From the NCBI GenBank assembly GCA_965229335.1, contig OZ245874.1, positions 744,001-808,000 on the forward strand: a stretch of DNA of 64,000 nt. Direction: 5' to 3'. This stretch comes from JAFKFH01 sp017307375. Lineage in GTDB: Bacteria; Pseudomonadota; Alphaproteobacteria; Ferrovibrionales; Ferrovibrionaceae. Shown piece by piece: positions 35,484 to 44,575 of this stretch. Numbering within the stretch: the first letter of the stretch is position 1; each line of letters begins with the position of its first letter. The notes under the pieces are model-generated. The model did not search any database. It saw only the letters and a list, made by a program, of their open reading frames with translations, and was not told where the DNA came from. The position numbers and the translations under genes are program-made.

Positions 35484-35924
35484 ATGACCAACCGCTTGAT
35501 CGATCTCTGCCTGCAGAAGGGCCTGCGCATGACCGACCAGCGTCGGGTCATCGCGCGCGTGCTGGGCGAGGCTCACGACCATCCCGATGTCGACGAACTC
35601 TATCGTCGGGCGTCGGCGATCGACAATCGCATCTCGATTGCGACCGTCTATCGCACCGTCCGGTTGTTCGAGGAGGCGGGCATCCTCAGCCGGCTCGATT
35701 TCGGCGACGGCCGATCGCGCTACGAAGAGGTGCCGACCGAGCATCACGACCATCTGATCGATACCAAGACCGGCAGGGTGATCGAGTTCCACAACGACGA
35801 ACTCGAGGCGCTGCAGGAGCGTATCGCCCGCGAACTCGGCTACAAGCTCGTCGATCACCGGATGGAGCTCTACGGTATCCCGCTCGCCGAGGGCGAGGCC
35901 GAGGAAAAGTCGAAGCGCAAGTGA
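35484..35924 (+). CDS. fur: Fur-family metal-responsive regulator (Fur/Mur)
   Basis: This 146-residue repressor has the Fur winged helix (ATVYRTVRLFEEAGILSRL) and a metal-sensing segment HHDHLIDTKTGRVIEFHND. The structural CxxC zinc site of enterobacterial Fur is absent, as is usual in alphaproteobacteria, where such proteins often sense manganese (Mur). The heme motif of Irr is not seen. The C-terminus is charged. GGATGGG precedes the ATG. It heads the run that continues into plsC and miaB. The 148-base upstream gap contains two CTGAATCG repeats about 15 bases apart. Confidence 0.92.
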   Translation: MTNRLIDLCLQKGLRMTDQRRVIARVLGEAHDHPDVDELYRRASAIDNRISIATVYRTVRLFEEAGILSRLDFGDGRSRYEEVPTEHHDHLIDTKTGRVIEFHNDELEALQERIARELGYKLVDHRMELYGIPLAEGEAEEKSKRK

Positions 35925-35961
35925 CCGTGCCGCTGACGTATCGGCCGGCGGGCTCGCGCTG

Positions 35962-36813
35962 ATGGCCTCGATTCGCGCCGTCCTGATTATCGCGCTGGTC
36001 GGCGTCCTCTACCTCGTGCTGGTGGTGCCGCAATGGTGGCTGGTGCGCTCGGGTTCGCCGCGCGCGGTGGTCATCCCGCGGCTGTTCCATCGCATCGTCC
36101 TGTGGGCGCTGGGCCTCAAGGTCACCCGTCGCGGCCAGCCGTCGACGGTGCGGCCGACGCTGTTCGTGTCGAACCACGTATCCTGGATCGACATCATGGT
36201 GCTCGGCTCCGAGCTCGAGGCGTCGTTCGTCGCCAAGCACGAGGTCGACGGCTGGCCGTTCTTCGGCACGCTGGCCCGGCTGCAGCGCACCGTGTTCGTC
36301 GAGCGCAAGGCCCGCCGCACGGCCGATCATCGCGACCTGATGATCGATCGCCTCGCCGCCGGCGACAGCCTCATCCTGTTTCCCGAGGGCACATCGTCCG
36401 ACGGGCTGCGCATCCTGCCGTTCAAGTCGGCCTTCTTCTCGCTAGCCGAGCGCCGATTCGATGACCGACCGCTGACGCTGCAGCCGGTTTCGCTGGCCTA
36501 TACCGAGCTGTGCAACCTGCCGGTGGGCCGGCGCTGGTCGGGGCTGTTCGCCTGGATCGGCGACCAGGACCTGCTGCCGCATCTGTGGCGGTTCCTGCGT
36601 GCCGGGCCGGCGGTCGCCACGATCGAATATCATCCGCCGGTCACGATCGACGGCTTCGCCTCGCGCAAGGCGCTGGCGGCCTGGATGCAGACGGTCGTCG
36701 CCCAGGGGGTTTCCGATGCCCATGCCGGCCGGATCACCGCCCGGCCGGCCCCGCCGCCCGGCCGGGTCCTGCCCTCCGCCCCGGAAGACGATGCAACCGT
36801 GACGGTTCCGTGA
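35962..36813 (+). CDS. plsC: 1-acyl-sn-glycerol-3-phosphate acyltransferase (PlsC-like)
   Basis: The enzyme adds the second acyl chain in phospholipid synthesis at the inner membrane. The 283-residue protein starts with a membrane helix (AVLIIALVGVLYLVLVVP). Its acyltransferase motifs are NHVSWID (71-77), VFVERKARR, and FPEGT (140-144). The proline-rich C-terminal tail is variable. It follows fur by 37 bases in a conserved order. An ornithine-lipid acyltransferase (OlsA) is a close alternative in this phylum. Confidence 0.9.
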   Translation: MASIRAVLIIALVGVLYLVLVVPQWWLVRSGSPRAVVIPRLFHRIVLWALGLKVTRRGQPSTVRPTLFVSNHVSWIDIMVLGSELEASFVAKHEVDGWPFFGTLARLQRTVFVERKARRTADHRDLMIDRLAAGDSLILFPEGTSSDGLRILPFKSAFFSLAERRFDDRPLTLQPVSLAYTELCNLPVGRRWSGLFAWIGDQDLLPHLWRFLRAGPAVATIEYHPPVTIDGFASRKALAAWMQTVVAQGVSDAHAGRITARPAPPPGRVLPSAPEDDATVTVP

Positions 36814-36864
36814 ACAGGCCGCGAACTCCGACGGTTGCGGCAAACCCCGGCGGATGCTAGGTTT

Positions 36865-38301
36865 ATGACCGATGGGGCCTTGCCGGAACGGCGGGTCTCC
36901 GGTCCGACCACAGCGCGCACATCAACGGTTCAATTGACGACGGAACATTTGACCGAGAAGAAGACGGTCCACATCAAGAGCTACGGCTGCCAGATGAATG
37001 CGTACGACGCCACGCGGATGGCGGACGTGCTGGCACCCCACGGCTATGAGACCGTCGACACCCCCGATCGCGCCGATCTGGTCATTCTCAACACCTGCCA
37101 TATCCGCGAAAAGGCTTCGGAGAAGGTTTATTCCGAACTCGGCCGGCTGCGCGTCGAGCGCGAGGAGCGCCGGGCCGATGGCCGTTCCGACCTGACGATC
37201 GCGGTTGCCGGTTGCGTCGCCCAGGCCGAGGGGGCCGAGATGCTGCGCCGCGCGCCGGCGATCGACCTGGTGCTGGGGCCGCAGACCTATCATCGTCTGC
37301 CGGAAATGCTCGACCGCCGCGCGCGGGGCGAGCGCGTCGTCGATACCGATTTTCCCGCCGACACCAAGTTCGAGCATCTGCCGAAGGCCCGCACCCGCGG
37401 CCCGGCGGCCTTCCTGACGGTGCAGGAAGGCTGTGACAAGTTCTGTTCGTTCTGCGTCGTGCCCTACACCCGCGGCGCCGAATATTCGCGCCCCGTCGCC
37501 GAAATCCTGGCCGAGGCGCGGGGGCTGATCGCGGAAGGGGTCGTCGAACTGTCGCTGCTGGGCCAGAACGTCAACGCGTTCCATGGCGAAGGCCCCGATG
37601 GCAAGCCCTGGTCGCTCGGCCGGCTGATCGCCGAACTGGCGGGTCTCGAGGGTGTGCGCCGCCTGCGCTACACGACCTCGCACCCGCTGGAGGTCGACGA
37701 CGAACTGATCGCGGCCCATCGCGACATCCCCGCCCTGATGCCGTACCTGCATCTGCCGGTGCAGTCGGGATCGGACCGGATCCTGGCGGCGATGAACCGC
37801 CGCCACACCGCCGATCATTTCCGCCGGATCGTCGGCCGCCTGCGCGAGGCGCAGCCGGCGCTGGCGCTGTCGTCCGACTTCATCGTGGGTTTTCCCGGCG
37901 AGACCGACGCCGATTTCGCCGCGACGATGGCTCTGGTCGAGGAAACCGGGTTCGTCGAGGCCTATTCGTTCAAGTACTCGCCCCGGCCGGGGACCCCTGC
38001 CGCCGGCAGCGACGACCAGATCGCCGAAGCGGTGAAGGCCGAGCGGCTCGCAGCGCTCCAGGCACTGCTCGACCGTCAGCGGCGCGCCTTCAACCAGGCG
38101 ACCGTCGGCTCGGTCCAGCCGGTGCTGTTCGACCGGGCGGGCCGCCATGACGGGCAACTGGTCGGCCGCACCCCCTATCTCCAGCCGGTTCATGTGCGGG
38201 CCGACGGCGTCGCTATCGGCGACATCGCCGCCGTCGCCATCGTCGCCGCGCACGCCAATTCCCTTGAAGGCCGTCTCGCCGAGGCGCGGGAGGCAGCCTG
38301 A
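36865..38301 (+). CDS. miaB: tRNA-2-methylthio-N6-dimethylallyladenosine synthase MiaB
   Basis: MiaB is a radical-SAM methylthiotransferase acting on adenosine 37 of tRNAs. The 478-residue protein has three N-terminal cysteines for the auxiliary cluster (SYGCQMN at 42, NTCHIRE, AGCVAQ). The radical-SAM triad is CDKFCSFC (190-197), and a C-terminal TRAM domain follows. Start choice: the ATG at 36865; an upstream TTG at 36835 and a downstream TTG before MTTEHL-like sequence are weaker. The region before the conserved TVHIKSYGC is longer than in most homologues, so the true start may lie further in. phoH follows. Confidence 0.96.
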   Translation: MTDGALPERRVSGPTTARTSTVQLTTEHLTEKKTVHIKSYGCQMNAYDATRMADVLAPHGYETVDTPDRADLVILNTCHIREKASEKVYSELGRLRVEREERRADGRSDLTIAVAGCVAQAEGAEMLRRAPAIDLVLGPQTYHRLPEMLDRRARGERVVDTDFPADTKFEHLPKARTRGPAAFLTVQEGCDKFCSFCVVPYTRGAEYSRPVAEILAEARGLIAEGVVELSLLGQNVNAFHGEGPDGKPWSLGRLIAELAGLEGVRRLRYTTSHPLEVDDELIAAHRDIPALMPYLHLPVQSGSDRILAAMNRRHTADHFRRIVGRLREAQPALALSSDFIVGFPGETDADFAATMALVEETGFVEAYSFKYSPRPGTPAAGSDDQIAEAVKAERLAALQALLDRQRRAFNQATVGSVQPVLFDRAGRHDGQLVGRTPYLQPVHVRADGVAIGDIAAVAIVAAHANSLEGRLAEAREAA

Positions 38302-38346
38302 ACATGACGTATCGACAGTGAGGCGCGCCCCTACCCAGGAGATGCC

Positions 38347-39375
38347 GTGAGCCAAGCCAGCCGTTCGACCGCCGCGACCCCCGTCATCGTCAATTTCGCC
38401 GACAACCGCCTCCTGTCGGCTCTCTTCGGCGAGCAGGACCGGTTCCTGGCAAGGATCGAACAGAAGCTGGGCGTATCGGTCAATCCGCGTGGCAACCAGG
38501 TCGTCATCACCGGCCAGGTCGGGGCCCGCGACGCGGCACGCGACGTGCTGCATTCTCTCTACGAACGGCTGAAGCGGGGTGACGAGGTGGGGTTGGGCGA
38601 CGTCGACGGGGCGATCCGCATGGCCGAGGCTGCCGACGACGACGGTGTCGCGGTCGGCAACGGCACGCCCGCCGTGCCGCAGATCCGCACCAAGAAGCGG
38701 GCGATCCAGGCGCGCACCCCGGCCCAGGCGCACTACATCGCCGAACTCTACCGCCAGGAACTGGTCTTCGGCCTGGGTCCGGCCGGTACCGGCAAAACCT
38801 ATCTGGCGGTCGCGGTCGCGGTGGCGATGATGATGACCGGGAAGGTCGATCGCATCGTGCTGTCGCGGCCGGCGGTGGAGGCGGGCGAGCGGCTCGGGTT
38901 CCTGCCCGGCGACATGCGCGAGAAGGTCGATCCCTATCTGCGCCCGCTCTATGATGCGCTCTATGACATGCTGCCGGTCGACGAAGTGCGGCGCCGGCTC
39001 GATTCCGGCGATATCGAGGTCGCCCCGCTTGCCTTCATGCGTGGCCGGACGCTCGCCAATGCCTTCGTCATCCTCGACGAGGCGCAGAACACCACGCCGG
39101 TGCAGATGAAGATGCTGCTGACCCGCCTGGGCGAACGCTCGCGCATGGTGGTGACGGGCGATCTGTCGCAGATCGATCTGCCCAACGGGCAGATGTCGGG
39201 TCTGCGCGATGCGCTCGGCAAGCTCGAGGGGGTCGAGGGCATCTCGATGGTGCGGTTCAGCGATTCGGACGTCGTCCGTCATCCGCTGGTCATGCGCGTC
39301 ATCCGGGCCTATGCCGCGGCCGAGGGCGATCTCGGCCTCGCCCAGGAGCCGCAGGAGCCGCGGCGACGGCGATGA
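38347..39375 (+). CDS. phoH: PhoH-like ATPase (YbeZ)
   Basis: This 342-residue P-loop protein is linked to ribosome and RNA metabolism together with YbeY. It has Walker A GPAGTGKTYLAVAVAV near residue 144 and Walker B VILDEAQNTTPVQMKMLLTR. A KH-like N-terminal segment precedes the P-loop (NRLLSALFGEQDRFLARIEQ). The start is GTG, supported by AGGAGA 5-10 bases upstream. Its stop overlaps the ybeY ATG (ATGA). Confidence 0.94.
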   Translation: MSQASRSTAATPVIVNFADNRLLSALFGEQDRFLARIEQKLGVSVNPRGNQVVITGQVGARDAARDVLHSLYERLKRGDEVGLGDVDGAIRMAEAADDDGVAVGNGTPAVPQIRTKKRAIQARTPAQAHYIAELYRQELVFGLGPAGTGKTYLAVAVAVAMMMTGKVDRIVLSRPAVEAGERLGFLPGDMREKVDPYLRPLYDALYDMLPVDEVRRRLDSGDIEVAPLAFMRGRTLANAFVILDEAQNTTPVQMKMLLTRLGERSRMVVTGDLSQIDLPNGQMSGLRDALGKLEGVEGISMVRFSDSDVVRHPLVMRVIRAYAAAEGDLGLAQEPQEPRRRR

Positions 39376-39902
39376 GCCAGGATCGAAGTCGACCCCGTCC
39401 CCGGTCGTCGCTCAGCATCGCCATCATTCACACGGCCGCCGCTTGGGAAGAGGCGCTGCCCGACGCCACGGCACTGTGCCGCCGCGCCGGGCGCGCCGCC
39501 CTGCGGGGGGCGCTCGACGCCGGTCGTCACGCGCTGACCGTCGTGCTTTCCGACGACGCCGAGCTGCGCCGGCTGAATCGCGACTGGCGATCGAAGGACA
39601 AGCCCACCAACGTGCTGTCGTTTCCGAACGGCGAGGCGACGCCGGACGGCGTCGTGCTGCTGGGTGACATCATTCTGGGTTATGAGACCGTCGTGCGCGA
39701 GGCGCGCGAGCAGGGCAAGTCGCTTGCCGACCACCTGGCGCATCTCGTCGTGCACGGGGCGCTGCATGTGGTCGGGTATGATCATGAGACGGACGAGGAG
39801 GCCGAGGTGATGGAAGGGCGCGAGCGCGTCGTGCTGGCGGGGATGGGCATTGCCGATCCCTATGCGGAAGCGGCGGGCGGCAGGGCAGGGACCGAGCCAT
39901 GA
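39372..39902 (+). CDS. ybeY: endoribonuclease YbeY
   Basis: YbeY is a zinc metalloprotein needed for 16S rRNA 3' end maturation and ribosome quality control. The 176-residue protein has the zinc motif HGALHVVGYDH (128-138) and the family segment KDKPTNVLSFP. It overlaps phoH and corC by 4 bases at each end, so the three should be co-translated. Confidence 0.95.
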   Translation: MSQDRSRPRPRSSLSIAIIHTAAAWEEALPDATALCRRAGRAALRGALDAGRHALTVVLSDDAELRRLNRDWRSKDKPTNVLSFPNGEATPDGVVLLGDIILGYETVVREAREQGKSLADHLAHLVVHGALHVVGYDHETDEEAEVMEGRERVVLAGMGIADPYAEAAGGRAGTEP

Positions 39903-40828
39903 GCGAGTCTTCCAGTACCGGCGCGCGGTCCGCGAACGGTCACGCTGCCGGTGGCGCCCCGCTATGGTTGCGGCTGCGCGAATGGGTCGGTTCGTTCCGC
40001 GGCAATCGCGGCGGCGACGAATCGCTGCGCGAGGATCTCGAGGAACTGCTCGAAGAACACGCGGAGGGCGAGAACGTCGACACCCGCGAGCAGCGGGCGA
40101 TGCTCGAGAACGTGTTGTCCGTCGGCTCGCTGCGCGTCGACGACGTGATGGTGCCGCGCGCCGACATCGTCGCCATCGCCGATTCGACGCCGCTCGACGA
40201 GGTCGTGCGGATTTTCGAGGATGCCGGCCATTCCCGCATGCCGGTCTATCGCGGCACGCTCGACGACGTGCTCGGCATGATCCACGTCAAGGATCTGCTG
40301 CGCTTCTGGTTCGGCCAGCGACCCGAACGCCTGCCGCTGGCCAAGATCGTGCGGCGGGTGCTGTTCGTGCCGCCGTCGATGCCGGTGCTGGACCTGCTGA
40401 TCCAGATGCGGGCGGCGCGCCAGCACATGGCCCTCGTGGTCGATGAATATGGCGGCATCGACGGCCTCGTCACCATCGAGGATCTGGTCGAGCAGATCGT
40501 CGGCGACATCGACGACGAATACGACGAGACCGAGGCGCCGATGCTGGTCGAGCGCCCGGACGGCAGCCTCGACATCGACGCCCGCTGTCCGATCGAGGAT
40601 CTCGAGGAACGGCTGGGCCATCAATTGCTCGAGGAAGAGCGCGAGGAGGACATCGACACCATCGGTGGCCTCGTCTTCGCGTTGCTCGGCCGCGTGCCGC
40701 GGCGGGGCGAACTGGTGCGCCATCCCGCCGGACTGGAGTTCGAGGTGCTGGATGCCGATCCCCGGCGGGTCAAGCGGCTGCGGCTGGCCAGGCCCACGCC
40801 GTCGGACACGCCGGCGCTCGAAGGCTGA
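39899..40828 (+). CDS. corC: CorC/HlyC-family CBS-domain protein
   Basis: This 309-residue cytosolic protein has two CBS domains (VMVPRADIVAIADSTPLDEV, then FVPPSMPVLDLLIQM). A C-terminal CorC_HlyC domain contains LVVDEYGGIDGLVTIEDLVE. No membrane helices are present, so it is the soluble CorC type rather than a full transporter. It is associated with magnesium or cobalt efflux, although its role beside ybeY and lnt is not settled. The 108-base gap before lnt holds no gene. Confidence 0.93.
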   Translation: MSESSSTGARSANGHAAGGAPLWLRLREWVGSFRGNRGGDESLREDLEELLEEHAEGENVDTREQRAMLENVLSVGSLRVDDVMVPRADIVAIADSTPLDEVVRIFEDAGHSRMPVYRGTLDDVLGMIHVKDLLRFWFGQRPERLPLAKIVRRVLFVPPSMPVLDLLIQMRAARQHMALVVDEYGGIDGLVTIEDLVEQIVGDIDDEYDETEAPMLVERPDGSLDIDARCPIEDLEERLGHQLLEEEREEDIDTIGGLVFALLGRVPRRGELVRHPAGLEFEVLDADPRRVKRLRLARPTPSDTPALEG

Positions 40829-40936
40829 ACCATGTTGTTTCACGGTCGTCGCCCGGCCTGACCCGGCGAGCAGGTCGGATGGCCCGGCGCCGGCCCTGGT
40901 CAGGCCTGGGCGCCCCATCCTGAAGCGGAGTATCCG

Positions 40937-42517
40937 ATGTTCGTCGATCTCGCCCAGCGCGTCGCGGCGCTGACCGGCTGGCGCCGGCTGGCCCTGGCCG
41001 TCGCCCTCGGTGCGGCCCTGGCCTTGACGCTGGCCCCCTTCTACGCGCTGCCGCTGCTTGTCCCTTGCTTCGTCGGGCTGGCCTGGATGACCGACGGCTG
41101 CCGCCGTCTGCGCGACGTCGTGCTGGTCCATTATGCCTTCGGCTACGGCTTCATCGCCGTCGGGTGCTACTGGATCGGCATCTCCTTCCTGGTCGAGGCC
41201 GATCGCTTCGCCTGGCTGCTGCCCCTCCCGGTCCTTGGGCTGCCGCTTTTTCTCGGGCTTTTCACCGCGCTGGGCGGGCTGGTCGCCGGCTTGCTGTGGG
41301 GGCCGGGCTGGCGGCGGGCGGCGGTACTGGCCCTGGGCTGGACGGCCGGCGAGTTCGTGCGCGGCAACGTGCTGACCGGATTTCCCTGGAATCTGATCGG
41401 TTACGTATGGGGCGCGTCGGATGCGACGATGCAGGGCACGGCCTGGCTCGGTCCCTACGGTCTCGGCTTTGCCACCGTGCTGGCTGCGACGCTGCCGGCA
41501 GCCCTGGGGGATCGTGGCGCCAGCTCGCGGCGTGGGTTGGTCTCAGCCGCGGCTGCGGCGGCGCTGGTCGCCGTCCTGGTCGGCGCCGGCACCTGGCGGC
41601 TGTCGGGGCCGGCCGTGGCCGATGTGCCCGGGGTGATGCTGCGCCTGGTCCAGCCCGGGATCAACCAGGCGACGAAATGGCAGGAAAGCGAGCGCGACAA
41701 GGTGTTGCGCCGCCATCTCGAACTGACCGCCGGACCCGGCGGCGAGAAGGCGACCGTCGTGGTCTGGCCCGAAACCGCGGTCCCGTTCCTGCTCGAATAC
41801 GACCCGCTGCGCCGGCAGGCGATCGCGGCATCGATGCCGCCCGGTGCGACGGCGCTGATCGGCGCGGTGCGCCGCTCGCCGCTGGACCAGCCGCTGCAGA
41901 TCTGGAACTCGGTCTATGCGCTCGACGATCGGGGCGATGTCCTCGCAACCTATGACAAGCGCCATCTGGTGCCGTTCGGCGAATTCATGCCGCTGCGCCC
42001 GCTGTTCGCGCTGATCCATCTCGACCAGCTGGCGGTCGGCTCGCTCGACTTTTCGCGCGGCGAGGGATCGGCGCTGGTCAGCCTGCCCGGCCTGCCGGCG
42101 ATGCGGCCACTGATTTGTTACGAGGGGGTTTTCCCCGACGAGGTTGCGGTGCCGGGGGATGCAAGGGCGGGACTGCTGCTGAACGTGACCAATGACGGCT
42201 GGTTCGGCGATTCGTCGGGTCCGCACCAGCATTTCGACATGACCCGTTTCCGCGCCGTCGAACAGGGCCTGCCGCTGGTTCGCGCCGCAAACACCGGGAT
42301 TTCCGCCATTGTCGACCCCTATGGCCGGGTCAGGACCGAACTGCCGCTCGGCCGGATCGGGGTGGTCGACGGGCCGCTGCCCCAGGCGCTGGCGCAAGCG
42401 CCGCTCTACGGCCGCTACGGCGAATGGTTGCTGCTGCCATGGGCCGTTCTGGGACTGGCCTGCGGCAGCTGGCGCCGGCGTCAGCCCCCGAAACCGCTTG
42501 ACCCATCGATTGGGTAG
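40937..42517 (+). CDS. lnt: apolipoprotein N-acyltransferase
   Basis: Lnt adds the third acyl chain to bacterial lipoproteins in the inner membrane. The 526-residue protein has about seven N-terminal membrane helices and a periplasmic nitrilase domain. The catalytic triad is visible: Glu279 (VWPETAVPF), Lys341 (YDKRHLVPFGEF) and Cys394 (LICYEGVFPD). A final C-terminal helix follows. GCGGAG precedes the ATG. The two lipoprotein genes later in the window are possible clients. Confidence 0.96.
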   Translation: MFVDLAQRVAALTGWRRLALAVALGAALALTLAPFYALPLLVPCFVGLAWMTDGCRRLRDVVLVHYAFGYGFIAVGCYWIGISFLVEADRFAWLLPLPVLGLPLFLGLFTALGGLVAGLLWGPGWRRAAVLALGWTAGEFVRGNVLTGFPWNLIGYVWGASDATMQGTAWLGPYGLGFATVLAATLPAALGDRGASSRRGLVSAAAAAALVAVLVGAGTWRLSGPAVADVPGVMLRLVQPGINQATKWQESERDKVLRRHLELTAGPGGEKATVVVWPETAVPFLLEYDPLRRQAIAASMPPGATALIGAVRRSPLDQPLQIWNSVYALDDRGDVLATYDKRHLVPFGEFMPLRPLFALIHLDQLAVGSLDFSRGEGSALVSLPGLPAMRPLICYEGVFPDEVAVPGDARAGLLLNVTNDGWFGDSSGPHQHFDMTRFRAVEQGLPLVRAANTGISAIVDPYGRVRTELPLGRIGVVDGPLPQALAQAPLYGRYGEWLLLPWAVLGLACGSWRRRQPPKPLDPSIG

Positions 42518-42543
42518 GCTAAAAAACCCCGTTCACCGGCCCT

Positions 42544-42627
42544 GCACCGCCCCGACGGAGGTGCGTCGCCTGATTTCCGTCGCGGCTGACCTGGTCGCCG
42601 CCCGCGCTGATGCTGGAGGTTCGAGCC
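42544..42627 (+). promoter_or_regulatory. structured leader of metK
   Basis: The untranslated stretch before metK can fold. GCACC (42544-42548) pairs with GGTGC (42560-42564). GTCGC (42566-42570) can then pair with GCGGC (42582-42586), with one G-T wobble, around a loop containing TTCC. That TTCC could pair with the GGAG of the ribosome site (CTGGAGG, 42612-42618). A pseudoknot that hides the site is the design of the SAM/SAH riboswitches found before metK in other alphaproteobacteria. The match to a known class is not established. Confidence 0.35.
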
Positions 42628-43821
42628 TTGGCCCTCAACGATTACCTGTTCACGAGCGAGTCGGTTTCGGAAGGCCATCCCGACAAGGTCTGCGATCGGA
42701 TTTCGGATGCGGTCGTCGATGCCTTCCTCGGCGCCGACCCCTATGCTCGGGTGGCCTGTGAAACCCTGGTGACGACCCAGCGCATCGTGATCGCGGGCGA
42801 AGTCCGCGGCCCCGCCCCGCTGGTCGATACCAAGGGCAATGTCGACAAGGCCGCCATCGAGGCGATCGCCCGCCAGGCGGTCAAGGACATCGGCTACGAA
42901 CAGGACGGCTTCCACTGGAAGACGGCCAATTGCGACGTCTATCTGCATGCCCAGTCGGCCGACATCGCGGTCGGCGTCGATGCGGCCGGCAACAAGGACG
43001 AAGGCGCCGGCGACCAGGGCATCATGTTCGGCTATGCCTGCGACGAGACGCCCGAGCTGATGCCGGCGCCGATTCTCTATTCGCACAAGATCCTGCGGCT
43101 GATGGCCGAGGATCGCCACGCCGGCACCGAGAAGCGCCTGCTGCCCGATGCCAAGAGCCAGGTGACGCTGCGCTACGTCAACGGCCGCCCGGTCGGCGCC
43201 ACGGCCGTCGTGGTCTCGACCCAGCATGTCGAGGACGCGACCCAGGAACAGGTGCGCGAAGCGGTGCGCCCTTATATCGAGAAGGTCCTGCCGGCCGGCT
43301 GGATGTGCCCGGAAGACCAGCTCTACGTCAACCCGACCGGCCGCTTCGTCATCGGCGGTCCGGACGGCGATGCCGGTCTGACCGGCCGCAAGATCATCGT
43401 CGACACTTACGGCGGTGCGGCCCCGCATGGCGGCGGTGCGTTCTCGGGCAAGGATCCGACGAAGGTCGACCGTTCGGCCGCCTATGCCGCGCGCTATCTG
43501 GCGAAGAACGTGGTGGCGGCGGGGCTTGCCTCGCGCTGCACGATCCAGCTGGCCTATGCGATCGGCGTCTCGCACCCGCTGTCGGTCTACGTCAATACCC
43601 ATGACACCGGCAATGCCGACGAGGCCAAGATCTCCAAGACGCTGCAGGAGCTGGTCTCGCTGACGCCGCGCGGCATCCGCGAGCATCTGGGCCTCAATCG
43701 CCCGATCTATACCCGCACCTCCGCCTATGGCCATTTTGGCCGCGAGGCCACCGCCGACGGCGGCTTCTCGTGGGAACGCACCGATCTCGTTCCCCAGCTC
43801 AAGAGCGCGTTCGGCGCTTGA
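42628..43821 (+). CDS. metK: S-adenosylmethionine synthetase
   Basis: MetK makes SAM from methionine and ATP. The 397-residue protein has the family's ATP and methionine motifs: SEGHPDKVCDRISDAVVD, GAGDQGIMFGYACDET, and the glycine-rich GGGAFSGKDPTKVDRSAAY. I place the start at TTG 42628 (MALNDYLF). The ribosome site CTGGAGG lies 9 bases before it. The in-frame ATG at 42610 lies before that site and has no site of its own. The downstream trmB start overlaps the stop. Confidence 0.95.
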   Translation: MALNDYLFTSESVSEGHPDKVCDRISDAVVDAFLGADPYARVACETLVTTQRIVIAGEVRGPAPLVDTKGNVDKAAIEAIARQAVKDIGYEQDGFHWKTANCDVYLHAQSADIAVGVDAAGNKDEGAGDQGIMFGYACDETPELMPAPILYSHKILRLMAEDRHAGTEKRLLPDAKSQVTLRYVNGRPVGATAVVVSTQHVEDATQEQVREAVRPYIEKVLPAGWMCPEDQLYVNPTGRFVIGGPDGDAGLTGRKIIVDTYGGAAPHGGGAFSGKDPTKVDRSAAYAARYLAKNVVAAGLASRCTIQLAYAIGVSHPLSVYVNTHDTGNADEAKISKTLQELVSLTPRGIREHLGLNRPIYTRTSAYGHFGREATADGGFSWERTDLVPQLKSAFGA

Positions 43822-44516
43822 GCGAGGAGGCTGACGGCCCGCGCCGCACCGTCCACGGGCGGCGGCGCGGCCGGCCGCTGCGCAAGGGCCGCGCCGCGGC
43901 GCTCGAGACGACGCTGCCGGTTCATCAGATTGCTCTGCCCGCCGCTGGCGGGCAGATTGATTTATCGGGCCTGTTCGGGCGCCAGACGGCGGAAACCTGG
44001 CTGGAAATCGGTTTCGGCGGGGGCGAGCATCTCGCGACCCTCGCCGCGCGTCATCGCGACATCTCGTTCATGGGCTGCGAGCCGTTCATCAACGGCATGG
44101 CCTCGCTGCTGGTCGCCATCGAGCGCGAGCAGCTCGATAACGTCCGCATCCTGATGGACGATGCGCGGCTGCTGCTGGCTGCGCTGCCCGACCGCTCGCT
44201 CGACCGCGTCCACATCCTGTTTCCCGATCCCTGGCCCAAGAAGCGGCACAACCGGCGCCGCATCGTCTCGCCGGCGGTGCTCGACCAGCTTGCCCGGACG
44301 ATGAAGCCCGGCGCGATGCTGCGGCTTGCCACCGACCATGAGGATTACGGGGTCTGGATGCTGCGCCATCTGCTCGATCGCCCGGAATTCCGCTGGACTG
44401 CGTCCCGGGCCGACGACTGGCGCATCCGCCCCGCCGAGGAGCCCGAGACGCGCTACGAGGCGAAGGCACTCGCCAAGGGTCTCAAGCCGATCTACCTGAC
44501 CTTCCTGCGCCGCTGA
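43818..44516 (+). CDS. trmB: tRNA (guanine-N7-)-methyltransferase
   Basis: TrmB methylates guanine 46 of tRNAs. The 232-residue protein has the SAM-binding motif WLEIGFGGGEHLATLA and the catalytic/tRNA-binding motif FPDPWPKKRHNRRR. The start is probably TTG at 43818, which overlaps the metK stop (TTGA) and gives MSEEADGPRRTVHGRR, close to the basic N-terminus of relatives. The upstream frame to 43770 would lie wholly inside metK. It is co-transcribed with metK in the conserved order. Confidence 0.94.
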   Translation: MSEEADGPRRTVHGRRRGRPLRKGRAAALETTLPVHQIALPAAGGQIDLSGLFGRQTAETWLEIGFGGGEHLATLAARHRDISFMGCEPFINGMASLLVAIEREQLDNVRILMDDARLLLAALPDRSLDRVHILFPDPWPKKRHNRRRIVSPAVLDQLARTMKPGAMLRLATDHEDYGVWMLRHLLDRPEFRWTASRADDWRIRPAEEPETRYEAKALAKGLKPIYLTFLRR

Positions 44517-44575
44517 CGCGTCGTGGCGGACGGCAGCACCGGCCTCTTCGTCATTTCAGCGGCCGGCATCGGGCG

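Noticed and set aside
36922..39282. 786-residue minus-strand frame across miaB and phoH
   Set aside because: Antisense of two core genes; low complexity and no start site.
42610..42627. ATG at 42610 as the metK start
   Set aside because: It precedes the only good ribosome site (42612-42618). The TTG at 42628 has the right spacing and gives the family N-terminus.
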